Source of the DNA: Leptospira chreensis
Lineage (GTDB): Bacteria; Spirochaetota; Leptospiria; Leptospirales; Leptospiraceae
DNA: 64,000 nucleotides
NCBI RefSeq assembly: GCF_016919165.1
Contig: NZ_JAFFPS010000015.1
Span: forward strand, 19,171-83,170
Direction of reading: 5' to 3'
Shown piece by piece: positions 1-9,343 of this stretch. The number at the start of each line of letters is the position of its first letter. Position 1 is the first letter of the stretch. The position numbers were made by a program, and so were the translations under genes. The notes below the pieces were generated by a model. That model saw only the letters and a list, made by a program, of their open reading frames with translations, had not been told where the DNA came from and made no database searches.

Positions 1-464
1 GGTTTTAATAGATCATAAATCTGTTCGAGCATATCAGTTTGCATCAGTCTATTTTTGCGGTGTTTTTTCTTGGGCCAAGGGTCAGGGAAGTTGATGATAA
101 TTTTGTCAAAAATTTCTTTCTCTAATAGTTCATCGAAGAACCACTGGAAGTTAACGGTCATATAGCGGATATTCTCGAGACCGAGCGTTTTTCGTTGTTT
201 TTCGGTGTGAATGATTCGGTTTACCTTCTTCTCCATCAGTAGGTAACCTGTTTGGCGGTCGTTTGCGGCCAATTCGATTGCCACTTCGCCCCATCCCGAT
301 CCAAGTTCTAAAACAAAGTTTTGGATCTCTTCCGGGAAAGATTTTTTTAGGTCGATTTTTTCCCCCCGATCTTTAGGTTGCAGGAGAAAGTCTGATTGAT
401 AGGAAGTCTTGGTAGTAAACTTCCAAAGTTTTTCTTGGATTTCTGGGTTAACTAACAAATGCAT
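1..464 (-). CDS. trmB: tRNA (guanine-N7-)-methyltransferase, partial (C-terminus outside window)
   Basis: TrmB makes m7G46 in the variable loop of tRNA, using S-adenosylmethionine in the cytoplasm. The 154 codons in the window translate without a stop from ATG at 464. They show the SAM-binding stretch ELGSGWGE and, further on, the family hallmark INFPDPWPKKKH, which contains the catalytic Asp and the tRNA contacts, followed by NRLMQ. The C-terminal end runs off the window edge. The gene is divergent from the metallohydrolase at 507. The family call is firm because the PDPWPKKxH motif is specific to TrmB. The start is the first ATG before the conserved region. Confidence 0.93.
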   Translation of the reverse strand, partial: MHLLVNPEIQEKLWKFTTKTSYQSDFLLQPKDRGEKIDLKKSFPEEIQNFVLELGSGWGEVAIELAANDRQTGYLLMEKKVNRIIHTEKQRKTLGLENIRYMTVNFQWFFDELLEKEIFDKIIINFPDPWPKKKHRKNRLMQTDMLEQIYDLLK

Positions 465-506
465 TCCTTCCGATGATGTATTGTCAGGATTTTAAAAAGG
501 AACTAG

Positions 507-1454
507 ATGAAAATAACTCTTTTTGGTGTTAGAGGCTCTCTCCCCACCCCGATTTCTAAACCGGAACAACGGGAGAAAACTTTAAAGATTCTCCAAATGG
601 CCAAAGAAGAGTGGAAAAAGGATCCCGACGGATTCTCTGAAGAAGAATTTTTAAACCATTTGCCCATCCCTCTTTCCCAAGATTTGGGAGGAAACACCAC
701 CTGCGTATACGTTGAAGGGGACGGGGGCGAAAAAGTCATTTTAGATATGGGGACGGGACTTCGGGTTCTCGGAAACCAACTAGCACCGCAAGCTTTTAGC
801 GGAGAGAATATGGACATCCATATTCTTGTCTCCCATACACATTGGGATCATATCCAAGGTTGGCCTTTTTTTAAACCTGGTTATTCACCTTCTTGTAATA
901 TTCACTTTTACTCATGTATTGAAAATTTAGAAGAACGTCTCGTTCGCCAACAACATCCAGAAAATTTTCCAGTTACCTTAGAACAAATGGCTTCGAAGAA
1001 ACATTTCCATCTTTGGAAAGAATTCGAATCCTATATGTTAGGTGGACTAAAGATCATTCCTTTTGGCCTTCGCCATCCTGGTTCTTGCACAGGATACCGG
1101 ATTCGAGAAGGAAATAAAATTTTCCTTTTTTGTACGGACGTCGAATACCGAGAAGAAGACCGGGAACATCTAATCAAAATGAAACCTCAAATTGCAGGTG
1201 CCGACCTTATCATCATTGATGCCCAGTATAGCACTGCTGAGGCGGAAAAAAAACTGGGTTGGGGTCATACTGCGGTAAGTAAAGCCGTGGAGTTTGCGGA
1301 AATGATGGAGATTCGTTCTGTTGTCCTCACTCATCATGAACCAGACCATACAGACCACGAAGTCGCACGAATAATTTTAGATGAAGCTCGGTTATTAAAA
1401 CCAGGTGGAATGCAGGTTCATATTGCCCATGAAGGACAGAAGTTTATTCTTTAG
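507..1454 (+). CDS. MBL-fold metallohydrolase
   Basis: Metallo-beta-lactamase-fold hydrolase of 315 residues. The zinc motif HTHWDH lies at residues 110-115, preceded by the LDMGTG strand. Later ligands are the Asp in FCTDVEY and the His in LTHHEPDH. The N-terminal FGVRGSLPTP matches the PhnP/cyclic-nucleotide phosphodiesterase-like branch, so a phosphodiester substrate is plausible, but no specific substrate can be read from the sequence. There is no signal peptide, so the protein is probably cytoplasmic. ATG at 507 fits because the conserved GVRGS strand begins only a few residues later. It is divergent from trmB and stands alone on the plus strand. Confidence 0.85.
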   Translation: MKITLFGVRGSLPTPISKPEQREKTLKILQMAKEEWKKDPDGFSEEEFLNHLPIPLSQDLGGNTTCVYVEGDGGEKVILDMGTGLRVLGNQLAPQAFSGENMDIHILVSHTHWDHIQGWPFFKPGYSPSCNIHFYSCIENLEERLVRQQHPENFPVTLEQMASKKHFHLWKEFESYMLGGLKIIPFGLRHPGSCTGYRIREGNKIFLFCTDVEYREEDREHLIKMKPQIAGADLIIIDAQYSTAEAEKKLGWGHTAVSKAVEFAEMMEIRSVVLTHHEPDHTDHEVARIILDEARLLKPGGMQVHIAHEGQKFIL

Positions 1455-1529
1455 GTTATCAATTTGTATTGAATGGGATTTGAGTTTGATTATGGATCAG
1501 GTATCCATTCATATTAATGCAACCATCCC

Positions 1530-2570
1530 TCATTCATTGATTAAATAATTGGAATGGTATCCTCTGGCAGTCCCTGACCACTCTGGGCAATCTAGTTTTA
1601 GATCTGCATCCCAATGGATTTGGTAGGGTTTGGCAAAGAAGAGTTGGATAAAGAATCGTAAAAATGATGAAATGTTTTCCAAAGCACTCATTGTGGCAAT
1701 GGGACGAGTCCGTTTGACAAGTAAGGAACATGTCCCTTCGTTAAAGTACAAAACTTCTGTTTTCGGGATTGTATAACCAGAAGTAGGTTCTTTTTCCCAG
1801 TCTAAAACTTCGGCTCTTTCCACTGTTCCTTCCAGAACCAAGTGGCCTGTTTGATCAAGAACGGCAACACGGCGAAAAAAGGCTCCAGGGAAATCAGCAT
1901 TCCCCACAAAACCACCGGTAAAAATTCGATGTCCATCCTTTGTAATGGATCTCACCAATTCCCATTTTTTGGAAAACTGATACACGGCTTCGTTGGAGAG
2001 GATATGTTCCAATCCACCTACACCTTTGACTTCTTCGATTGTTTCTTTGTATCGAATGGTGCCTGTGACTTGAGAGAAGGAGAAGGGGATGTCGGCTTGG
2101 ACAAATTTTCCTTCCTCTTTCAACGGATATCTTCCTTTAGAGATAGGAACAGATCCTCGTCTTGGTTTGTAATCTAAATTGATTTCCCAATCACCATAGT
2201 TCATATGGAAAGAATAAGTTCCGTTTTTATTTTCCATCCAATTGTCACCGCTCTTTTGGTAGAACAGGCCTTTTTTGGATTCATATTCATCAGCATCGAA
2301 TTCACGAGTAGAATAAAATACAGGTTGGTCTTTCGGTTTTAAAAGTAACGATATACCGTTGTTATGCGACCCTGGTCCAAAATTACTCACAAGGAATGTG
2401 GCGAATAAATTATATTTTTCATTCCTAAAAGTGAAATTCCAAGCTTGGAGATAACCTTCATCAGGGAAATATTGGGTTTTAAAATCTTGTGCAGGTAGGT
2501 TTTGGATTGGTTGTAGTAGAAACAAAAGACCAAACCAAACCAATCGAAAGAATTGCCGAAACACCGGCAA
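1530..2570 (-). CDS. exported lipocalin-like (Svf1/CrtC-type) protein, function unknown
   Basis: 346 residues with a hydrophobic N-terminal segment (about residues 8-26, ending LPAQ), which suggests export. The mature part is rich in beta-strand pattern and aromatic residues, with stretches such as WNFTFRNEKYNLF and SNFGPGSHNNG. These recall the two-domain lipocalin-like fold of the Svf1/hydroxyneurosporene-dehydrogenase superfamily. That resemblance is from memory of motif style and is tentative. No catalytic residues can be named. The gene precedes nothing in an obvious operon: 50 bases separate its start from the end of the co-directional gene at 2621. Confidence 0.6.
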   Translation of the reverse strand: MPVFRQFFRLVWFGLLFLLQPIQNLPAQDFKTQYFPDEGYLQAWNFTFRNEKYNLFATFLVSNFGPGSHNNGISLLLKPKDQPVFYSTREFDADEYESKKGLFYQKSGDNWMENKNGTYSFHMNYGDWEINLDYKPRRGSVPISKGRYPLKEEGKFVQADIPFSFSQVTGTIRYKETIEEVKGVGGLEHILSNEAVYQFSKKWELVRSITKDGHRIFTGGFVGNADFPGAFFRRVAVLDQTGHLVLEGTVERAEVLDWEKEPTSGYTIPKTEVLYFNEGTCSLLVKRTRPIATMSALENISSFLRFFIQLFFAKPYQIHWDADLKLDCPEWSGTARGYHSNYLINE

Positions 2571-2620
2571 ATCCTAACGGGTGCTTGTAAAAGAATCAAG
2601 ATTTTTCTTGGGGATTTCCT

Positions 2621-2995
2621 TTAAATGGAAACAGAGCTGGGAAGAGAAAGAGCAAACAAATCTCCCAGACAAACGAGCGAAAACACGGGATGTTCAGTAT
2701 TGCCAATTTGTTTCAAACGTTCCCTCTCTTCGGCGATTCCATCGATATGGATCCAACTTTCAATTTGTTCTTCGGGTAGAATGCGACAGGCCACTTGGTA
2801 TTCAAAGGTTCCGATTTGTGAGAAAAAGATCTGCACGGATTCAGGGGCGGAGTCAGCTAAGGCGCGTCGAAAGGCAAATTGTTTGGATTTGGTTTCGCCC
2901 CGCATTTCATAGTAGTGGTTCAGAATTCGTAAGATATGTAGGAATTCTTCTTTTTTTGTCATAAGCTCGCGCCAGGAATCGTCGGTTTCTTTCAT
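2621..2995 (-). CDS. hypothetical protein
   Basis: 124 residues, not recognised. It is predicted cytoplasmic, with no signal peptide or membrane segment, and a probably helical N-terminal half (EFLHILRILNHYYE). A second methionine (MTKKEEFL, start at 2962) could be the true start, as the first eleven residues look unlike the rest. It lies just upstream of, and co-directional with, the exported lipocalin-like gene, and is divergent from the gene at 3017 with only about 20 bases between them. Coding status rests on an uninterrupted frame and gene-like spacing. Confidence 0.55.
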   Translation of the reverse strand: MKETDDSWRELMTKKEEFLHILRILNHYYEMRGETKSKQFAFRRALADSAPESVQIFFSQIGTFEYQVACRILPEEQIESWIHIDGIAEERERLKQIGNTEHPVFSLVCLGDLFALSLPSSVSI

Positions 2996-3016
2996 ACTTG
3001 TGGGGGTCAGAGGGGA

Positions 3017-3640
3017 TTGAGATTGGTTCTTAAAAAAGGATTCTCACTTGAAAAATACTTTCCCCTATCCAAGATGAACGAAACGGGCATGGTAACGGAG
3101 ATATTAGAAATATTCTGGAAAGAGAAACTCCGGTTCGCCCAATACTGTTTTGATGAATTGGCTCTTTTGGATGCAAAGGCCTTTTCTGAAAAAAAAACCA
3201 ATGGAAAGACTCCGGTTTGGACCCTCCAGCAGATGATCTCTTATGATCGCACTTTTAGTTTTTACCTTCCCCTCTCCCTTCGCATCAGCGGATTTTTCTT
3301 TTTTACCACATTCAAAGACCAAGACATAGAAAAAGACCTGGAAGCCATTCGGGATCGGTACACACCGCCAGCTTTCCCAACCCATTTTTGGGAGATTCAA
3401 ATTGCGAAAGCCGAAGACCTTCAAATTAAAGCAACAGATCCTTTGGTCAAAGAACAATGTGAATCTTGGAAAGAGGTTCTTGTCCGATTGGAATCAAAAC
3501 TTTCTGGGATTTCCGAACGTGATGCCTATAGAAAAAGATATACATCCCTTACGGGAATTCATACCATTTCAGGAGCGATCAATAATTCTACGGAATTTTG
3601 TCACTACCTCTGGAATTTACATATGGTAAATCCAACATAA
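3017..3640 (+). CDS. hypothetical protein (possibly DinB-like helical bundle)
   Basis: 207 residues if translation starts at the TTG at 3017. In-frame ATG codons at 3074 and 3089 (MVTEILEIFW) are alternatives and may be more realistic, because the TTG lies inside the purine-rich AGGGGA itself. The composition is mainly helical, with a WTLQQM segment and C-terminal HTISGAINN and LWNLHM, which loosely resembles the DinB/YfiT four-helix family. No metal-binding triad could be assigned, so that link is only a guess. It lies 45 bases before icd on the same strand. Confidence 0.55.
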   Translation: MRLVLKKGFSLEKYFPLSKMNETGMVTEILEIFWKEKLRFAQYCFDELALLDAKAFSEKKTNGKTPVWTLQQMISYDRTFSFYLPLSLRISGFFFFTTFKDQDIEKDLEAIRDRYTPPAFPTHFWEIQIAKAEDLQIKATDPLVKEQCESWKEVLVRLESKLSGISERDAYRKRYTSLTGIHTISGAINNSTEFCHYLWNLHMVNPT

Positions 3641-3685
3641 ACGTATTTATGCAAATCAAAAATTGAATGAGTTTAGGAGAAATCA

Positions 3686-4897
3686 ATGGGAAAAATTAAA
3701 GTAAAAACACCGCTTGTTGAGTTAGACGGCGATGAAATGACAAGAATTATCTGGAAAGAAATTAAAGATCGTTTCATCCACCCTTATTTAGACATCACTT
3801 TGGAATATTACGACTTAGGTGTTGAATACCGTGATAAAACGGATGACCAAGTCACTGTAGATTCTGCTAACGCGATCAAAAAACATGGCGTAGGTGTTAA
3901 ATGTGCAACCATCACTCCTAACGCAGACCGTGTAAAAGAATATAACTTAAAACAAGAATGGAAATCACCTAACGGAACGATCCGTGCCATCCTTGATGGA
4001 ACTGTTTTCCGTAAACCTATCATCATCAAAAATATTCCAGCAGCCGTAAACTCTTGGAAAAAACCAATTGCGATTGGACGACATGCTTACGGTGATATTT
4101 ACCGTGACGTGGAAATCTTAGTTGATGGTCCAGGTAAAGTAGAACTCGTTTATACAGATGCTTCTGGTACTGAAAAACAAAGATTGCTTGTGAATGAATT
4201 CAAAGGTGCTGGTGTTGCGCTTGCAATGCACAACTTAGATGAATCCATCAAATCTTTTGCGAAAGCATGTTTCACTTATGCTTTGTCTGAAAAAATCAGC
4301 ATCTGGTTTGCAACGAAAGATACAATCTCTAAAAAATACCATGCTCGTTTCCGTGATATCTTTGATAACATGGCAAAAGAACAAGAAGCTGCTATGAAAG
4401 CTGCTGGTATTACTTATAGTTACTACCTCATTGATGATGCAGTTGCGCAAATCATGAAAAACGAAGGCGGACAACTTTGGGCCCTGATGAACTATGACGG
4501 AGACGTTATGAGTGATATGGTGGCTTCTGGTTTTGGTTCCCTTGGTCTTATGACTTCCGTTCTTGTATCTCCCGATGGAAAATACGAGTATGAAGCAGCA
4601 CACGGAACTGTGACTCGCCACTATCGTAAATACCAAAAAGGAGAAACCACTTCGACAAACTCTGTAGCGTCTATCTTTGCTTGGACGGGAGCACTTGCGA
4701 AACGTGGGGAACTTGATGGAACTCCAGATGTAGTGAACTTTGCTTTGAAATTGGAAGAAGCAATCATTGAAACCATCGAAGGTGGTGAAATGACAAAAGA
4801 CTTACTTTCTCTTTCTACAGCTGCGAAAAAAACAGAATTGGATACTTTCCAATTTATGGAAGCTGTACAAAAACGTTTGGACTCCAAACTTAAATAA
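3686..4897 (+). CDS. icd: NADP-dependent isocitrate dehydrogenase
   Basis: Converts isocitrate to 2-oxoglutarate with NADP+ in the TCA cycle. At 403 residues it belongs to the eukaryote-like homodimeric subfamily (IDH1/IDH2 type). Evidence is the N-terminal [13 protein letters not shown], the substrate segment [16 protein letters not shown], the [10 protein letters not shown] loop, LIDDAVAQ with the metal-binding Asp pair, [10 protein letters not shown], and the NADP-binding [18 protein letters not shown] at 3675-3680 is a good ribosome binding site for the ATG at 3686. A rho-independent terminator follows at 4910, so the gene is probably monocistronic. No deviation from the family is apparent. 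Confidence 0.97.
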   Translation: MGKIKVKTPLVELDGDEMTRIIWKEIKDRFIHPYLDITLEYYDLGVEYRDKTDDQVTVDSANAIKKHGVGVKCATITPNADRVKEYNLKQEWKSPNGTIRAILDGTVFRKPIIIKNIPAAVNSWKKPIAIGRHAYGDIYRDVEILVDGPGKVELVYTDASGTEKQRLLVNEFKGAGVALAMHNLDESIKSFAKACFTYALSEKISIWFATKDTISKKYHARFRDIFDNMAKEQEAAMKAAGITYSYYLIDDAVAQIMKNEGGQLWALMNYDGDVMSDMVASGFGSLGLMTSVLVSPDGKYEYEAAHGTVTRHYRKYQKGETTSTNSVASIFAWTGALAKRGELDGTPDVVNFALKLEEAIIETIEGGEMTKDLLSLSTAAKKTELDTFQFMEAVQKRLDSKLK

Positions 4898-4909
4898 GTT
4901 TGTTTCCGT

Positions 4910-4945
4910 CACCCTGTCATTTGGCAGGGTGTGATCTTTCTTTTC
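4910..4945 (+). terminator. rho-independent terminator of icd
   Basis: A perfect 7-bp stem CACCCTG/CAGGGTG (4910-4916 with 4925-4931) around an 8-base loop is followed by a T-rich tract (CTTTCTTTTC). It begins 12 bases after the icd stop codon. Confidence 0.8.
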
Positions 4946-5046
4946 TAATATCCTTACTTTCCCACCTCCTTTTTGATTCATAAAATATTTCCTTGCAATT
5001 GCCATTGGATACCATACATTCAATTTCCGTAATACAGGGGATTGTT

Positions 5047-5757
5047 ATGAAATTATATAGATACGTTTTTTGTTGCCTATTTCTGGTATTTGCATCGATT
5101 TCCGCCGATCCAATCTCTCCCAAAAAAGGGGACCGAGTGGAAGTTTACGATGCGAAACAAGGTAAGTCGTTTTCAGGTATGGTGATCAAAGTAGAGAAGG
5201 ATGGATTTTTGATCCATTACGATGGTTATGCAGATAGTTATGATGAAGTTGTCACTTTGGATCGGATGAAACCCATGTCGGAAATTCCTGGTGTTTCCTT
5301 TATTAGATCAGAGAAGGGTAAGTCTGTCACCGTAATCGGAAATCTAAAAATAGGTTCTATTATGGATGATTTAGAATGGGCCGAGTCCAGTTCTATGGCG
5401 TGTTGGCCTGGGATTCGCAATGTGGAATTTGAAGGAAACCAAATTCACTATTGGACGGACCTTCCCAAAAAATCAACACTGATCATTACAGTGAAACCGA
5501 AAGATAGTGAAACGCGTGTTAATTTGTATGCCTTTAGCGGTTTTGATCCCAAATACATTCCACCAAAAGTATTTGGAGCCGTCAGTTGTGAAGCCTCGCA
5601 TCCCACTTGGATTGGAACTCCTGATTTTTCAAAACCTGCAGAACCGCAAAGCGTAGAACTTCGTGCCGTTGGTAATCCTTACCGAGTCTTTATTGGAGTG
5701 AGTGGAGCAAAAAATATAACCGAAGGTGACTTTGAGCTTATCGTGGAAGTCAAATAG
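5047..5757 (+). CDS. exported protein with tudor/agenet-like SH3 barrel
   Basis: 236 residues from ATG at 5047. This start is chosen because it follows a ribosome binding site (AGGGGA) and puts a clean signal peptide (MKLYRYVFCCLFLVFASISA) at the N-terminus. Residues about 22-65 (GDRVEVYDAKQGKSFSGMVI, then FLIHYDGYADSYDEVV) look like a tudor/agenet-type barrel of the kind seen in other exported bacterial proteins. The C-terminal half is unrecognised. It probably acts in the periplasm or at the surface. It lies four bases before the cyclase gene at 5762, so the two are likely co-transcribed. Confidence 0.7.
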   Translation: MKLYRYVFCCLFLVFASISADPISPKKGDRVEVYDAKQGKSFSGMVIKVEKDGFLIHYDGYADSYDEVVTLDRMKPMSEIPGVSFIRSEKGKSVTVIGNLKIGSIMDDLEWAESSSMACWPGIRNVEFEGNQIHYWTDLPKKSTLIITVKPKDSETRVNLYAFSGFDPKYIPPKVFGAVSCEASHPTWIGTPDFSKPAEPQSVELRAVGNPYRVFIGVSGAKNITEGDFELIVEVK

Positions 5758-5761
5758 GATA

Positions 5762-7012
5762 ATGATCGCTGAATTTATAGATTGGTATGCGAATGAAATC
5801 TCAGAAGTAAAGACTTCGGCCGAACTATTTGATAAATGTATTGGTTATTTACAAAAACTGAACTTTCAGATTGTTCGGGTGAGTATGGGGACTCGCACTC
5901 TCCACCCACAGGTAGAATCTTTATCTTATACTTGGGTTCCCAAAGGAAAATTAGAATATTTTGACGAAACTACCAATCAACTGCAACATTCAAAATCAAT
6001 TATAGAATCTGAAAATGGATTCCTTAGAGAGGTTCGTTTTCGATTGGGATCGTTGCAAACTTCTCAGTTTGTGGCAAGTCCTGTCCAACATGTAATGTCT
6101 ACCAAAATGCCGTATTACTTTAGTTTTGTGGATCATAAAGGAGAAACATATCCTTATCCCATTCTGGATGACTTAGGTCCGCTAGGGGCCACCGGTTATT
6201 TTGCAGTACCAATCTTCCAAAAAGGGGCAGGTTTTGCTTTCCTCAGTTTGGTTACAGACAAACCAAGTGGTTGGTCGAAGGACGAACTTATTTTTTTAAA
6301 CCAAGTTCTAAAAATGATTTCTCTGCAGTGGATCAACTTCATTCAAAATGAATTAACAGAATCTCTGCTGAGTGTTTACTTAGGAAAAAGAACTGGATCT
6401 ACAGTATATTCAGGGAAGGTTTTTTTGGGGGAACTGGATAAAATCCAATCGGTGATTTGGTTTTCTGATATTCGCAATTATTCGGGAATGAGTGAGAAGT
6501 TATCTCCTCCAGAAATTATACAATTATTAAATGATTATTTTGGTTTAGCCATCCCACTCATTGAAGCCCATGGAGGTGAAGTTTTAAAACTTCTGGGAGA
6601 TGGGATATTGGCTGTATTCCCTTATTCAGAATCCAATAAAACCTTTGTTGGAAAAAAGGTTCTTCTCGCTGTAAGAAAGTTAGGTGAAGATTTATTTCTT
6701 CACAACCAATCGAGAGAAAAAGAAGCAAAACTTCCGATCCATCATGGGGTCGGTTTACATTCCGGAGAAATCCTTTATGGGAATATTGGTTCTACGGAGA
6801 GATTGGATTTTACAGTGATCGGAGAAGCGGTCAACTTAACTAGTCGGATTGCTGGGATGTGTGGGGAATTGGGGAAAGCAGTGTTGGCTTCTGCAAATTT
6901 AGCGAACCAAATCCCCGTTCGTTGGGAAGAACTCGGGGAACACAAACTCAAAGGTATTGGTTCTCCTCAGAAAATCTTTGCCATTTCGGAAAGAACTAAG
7001 AAGAAGTATTAA
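5762..7012 (+). CDS. GAF-domain class III adenylate/guanylate cyclase
   Basis: Makes a cyclic nucleotide (cAMP is usual for this class) in response to an N-terminal sensor. 416 residues from ATG at 5762. Residues about 1-200 look like a GAF-type sensor; the cyclase homology domain is about 220-400. Both metal-binding Asp motifs are visible, in WFSDIRNYSGMSE and LKLLGDGILAVFP, with the later HSGEILYGNIG and VIGEAVNLTSRI segments typical of the family. No membrane segment, so cytoplasmic. An upstream in-frame start at 5726 would overlap the previous gene by 32 bases and is less likely. The short gap to 5757 suggests co-expression. Confidence 0.9.
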   Translation: MIAEFIDWYANEISEVKTSAELFDKCIGYLQKLNFQIVRVSMGTRTLHPQVESLSYTWVPKGKLEYFDETTNQLQHSKSIIESENGFLREVRFRLGSLQTSQFVASPVQHVMSTKMPYYFSFVDHKGETYPYPILDDLGPLGATGYFAVPIFQKGAGFAFLSLVTDKPSGWSKDELIFLNQVLKMISLQWINFIQNELTESLLSVYLGKRTGSTVYSGKVFLGELDKIQSVIWFSDIRNYSGMSEKLSPPEIIQLLNDYFGLAIPLIEAHGGEVLKLLGDGILAVFPYSESNKTFVGKKVLLAVRKLGEDLFLHNQSREKEAKLPIHHGVGLHSGEILYGNIGSTERLDFTVIGEAVNLTSRIAGMCGELGKAVLASANLANQIPVRWEELGEHKLKGIGSPQKIFAISERTKKKY

Positions 7013-7096
7013 GATAATATCGGTTAGTTTGTTTTTGAAAAATAAAATTTCAGAAAATATGAAATATATAAATAAATTTACTTCCATCATAAAAAG

Positions 7097-7621
7097 ATGA
7101 AAATTAAACTCACTCCATTTACGAAAGAAGAAATTGAAAGTATTATTTCTTGGACAAAAACTGAGGAGTTTTTGTTGGTTTGGTCGGGCCCTGTATACCA
7201 ATTGAATTCTTTAAGAGAACAATTGATAAGGGACTTAGACTTTGCAGAAAAAAATCCGAATCAGTTCCAAATGTATTCTGTGATTGATTCTGAAAATTCA
7301 AAACTGATTGGCCATGCTCAAATCACCATAGATTCTAAAAACGATTCCGCTCATATTTCTAGAATTCTTATTGGAAACGAAACAATCCGAGGTCAAGGAA
7401 TTGGACTTCAAATTATAAAGAATCTATTGGAGATTATTTTTCATAAACTTCAGTTACACCGTGTCACTTTGAATGTTTATGATTTTAATCATTCGGCTAT
7501 CCAATGTTATGAGAAAGCGGGTTTTAAGGCCGAAGGCCTCTTCAAGGAAAATACAAAATTTAAGGATAGTTATTGGTCAACGATACCAATGGCCATCCTT
7601 AAATCCGAAATTTCTATATAG
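7097..7621 (+). CDS. GNAT-family N-acetyltransferase
   Basis: 174 residues with the GNAT acetyl-CoA-binding pattern: the strand ISRILIGNETIRGQGIG carries the Q/RxxGxG-type loop (about residues 94-105), followed by LHRVTLNVYDFN and AIQCYEKAGFKAEG, the C-terminal motif of RimJ/RimL-like enzymes. The acceptor may be a protein N-terminus or a small amine; the sequence does not decide. ATG at 7097 begins right before the domain. It is convergent with the gene at 7623, the two stop codons being one base apart. Confidence 0.88.
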   Translation: MKIKLTPFTKEEIESIISWTKTEEFLLVWSGPVYQLNSLREQLIRDLDFAEKNPNQFQMYSVIDSENSKLIGHAQITIDSKNDSAHISRILIGNETIRGQGIGLQIIKNLLEIIFHKLQLHRVTLNVYDFNHSAIQCYEKAGFKAEGLFKENTKFKDSYWSTIPMAILKSEISI

Positions 7622-7622
7622 A

Positions 7623-8462
7623 TTATCTAACAATCACCCATTTACCATTGATTAGGCTTAAATACAGCGGAATGGCTGCTCCTTTTTTAGATGTGAGGAT
7701 AGAGTCTCCTTTCTGATTTGTCACACTTACGATTTGGTTATTACAAAGTAAGGTAAACTTAGGATTCTTTGTATCTAGTTTCCAACTGGAACCGATGGCT
7801 TTTGTCATACCTGCTATGGATTTGAGTTCCTCAGCTTCTACATAAGGATAGTAACGAACTTCGGATGTGTCCTTTGCGCGAAATTCGATCCAAGAAAGGA
7901 TTTTCTTGGAATCTTTTGTGTTGAGGATTTTAGTGAATTCTTTTGCAAATTCAAGGATAGAAGTTTCTTTTTCCTTTGTAATCGTGATACTTTCTGCTTG
8001 TTTCCACAATTGGCTTGGTGGGTCAAAGGGTGGATTGAATTCTATCTCGAACCATTCACCTAATTTTGCTTTTGTGAGAGATGGCCACTGGAAGTGATGC
8101 AAAAGAAGTCCCTCATCAGGGAATTGTCCTTTTTGGCCTATTAATAGTTTTACTTCTGCTTCTTTGGATAAACCTTCCGTTTCTTTTTGTTTTCCCTTTC
8201 TTTCCGTGAGCCTAATTTTGATTTTGTTTTTACCAGGCAAAATCCAGTAGTTGATGTCTGCTTGTCCTGAAGAATCATCATTGGAGTTTGCACTGCGAAC
8301 TTCATAGCCGTTGGCATCAATCTCTAAATTGACCGAATAGTTTTTATAGGTGATGATATAGTATCCTTCTTTAGGAGGAGTCGGAGCACTGGGTTTTTCT
8401 TCCGCTTGGATTGGGGAGAGGAGGAGGGTCATTGTTATAATAAGGAACAAGATTCTTTGCAT
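7623..8462 (-). CDS. exported protein of unknown function
   Basis: 279 residues starting with a signal peptide (hydrophobic ILFLIITMTLLLSPIQA, cleavage near residue 20). The mature protein has a Pro/Lys-rich N-terminus and then a beta-rich region including GYYIITYKNYSVNLEID and DINYWILPGKNKIKIRL, which reads like the structural domain of Leptospira periplasmic proteins. No enzyme motif is seen. The gene is alone on its strand segment, with 126 bases to the upstream rhomboid-like gene. Confidence 0.65.
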   Translation of the reverse strand: MQRILFLIITMTLLLSPIQAEEKPSAPTPPKEGYYIITYKNYSVNLEIDANGYEVRSANSNDDSSGQADINYWILPGKNKIKIRLTERKGKQKETEGLSKEAEVKLLIGQKGQFPDEGLLLHHFQWPSLTKAKLGEWFEIEFNPPFDPPSQLWKQAESITITKEKETSILEFAKEFTKILNTKDSKKILSWIEFRAKDTSEVRYYPYVEAEELKSIAGMTKAIGSSWKLDTKNPKFTLLCNNQIVSVTNQKGDSILTSKKGAAIPLYLSLINGKWVIVR

Positions 8463-8588
8463 CGAGAATTCTCCAATATCGAGGTAACGGAGGATTCTAA
8501 ATGGAGGAAATAAATTGTCGATGAGAAATTAATTTACGACAGTATTTTTGGAAAGGGTTAGAATCAAGAATCCATCACTGGATTTGTG

Positions 8589-9341
8589 TTAAAGAAATTT
8601 CTTTCCATGACGATCGAAAAAGAAATTTGTATTACAGGCAGAACAATGAAGCCGTCCATATTTTTTGGTAGGGATGGGTTTGTTACAAGAAGGACAAAGG
8701 ACAGTTTTGTTGATGAAAGTAGATAGACGTAAATTATGTTCCAGCCGATCTAGAAATTGGAATCGGATAAAGATATGAGCGAGAGTGAGACCGGTTAAAA
8801 AAGCAATGACTTGCCCACCATAAACACTTCGCACTTGTTTGTCTAATTCAACAACATAGAAATAAGATTGGATGAGAATCCAAACACTGAGGCTGATAAA
8901 GATTGGTACATCACGGAAAGTTCCCTTTTCGAATACCATCGTACTTTTTACATTGGGAAAAAATACAAAATACATACCAAGGATTCCGGAGATGACACCA
9001 GAAGTTCCGATGACGGGAACAATGGAATTTATATGAAATAAAAAATAGGTTAGGTTGGCTACAATCCCAAAGAAGAGAAATAAAATGAAAAAATAAAAAT
9101 GCCCCACTACATCTTCTATATTGTCCGCGAACATATATAAATAAACTGCATTCGTAAACCATTCACTAAAAGAAGAATTAAAGAAAATAGAAAAAACAAT
9201 ACTGAGACCAAACTCCTTTTTTGGTGTGAATGCATAAGACTCGGGATGATCGAAGAACAATGTCAACATCGTTAAAAAAATAAACCCAAGGGTTAGGATT
9301 GGTTTTCTGTAGTTATGATTTGCTTTTTCGAATACAAACAT
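8589..9341 (-). CDS. rhomboid-like membrane protein with C-terminal zinc ribbon, probably inactive
   Basis: 250 residues with about six membrane segments. The rhomboid fold is shown by YMFADNIEDVVG (residues about 69-80), the GxSG motif IGTSGVISGILGMY with Ser114, and the last-helix pattern GGQVIAFLTG. In active rhomboids the last motif reads xHxxGFLxG and supplies the catalytic His; here that place is Gln177. The oxyanion His of helix 2 is Glu60, while the Asn (Asn64) remains. So Ser is kept but the dyad is broken. Residues 216-236 (CPSC...CSAC) form a zinc ribbon, unusual as a rhomboid tail. It may act as a non-proteolytic pseudo-rhomboid. Confidence 0.8.
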   Translation of the reverse strand: MFVFEKANHNYRKPILTLGFIFLTMLTLFFDHPESYAFTPKKEFGLSIVFSIFFNSSFSEWFTNAVYLYMFADNIEDVVGHFYFFILFLFFGIVANLTYFLFHINSIVPVIGTSGVISGILGMYFVFFPNVKSTMVFEKGTFRDVPIFISLSVWILIQSYFYVVELDKQVRSVYGGQVIAFLTGLTLAHIFIRFQFLDRLEHNLRLSTFINKTVLCPSCNKPIPTKKYGRLHCSACNTNFFFDRHGKKFL

Positions 9342-9343
9342 TG

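Noticed and set aside
4235..4636. 133-codon open frame antisense to icd
   Set aside because: icd is unmistakable across its length; the antisense frame has no ribosome site or family resemblance.
7612..7630. Stop codons one base apart as a special signal
   Set aside because: Tight convergent packing with no hairpin or T-tract; nothing beyond gene density.
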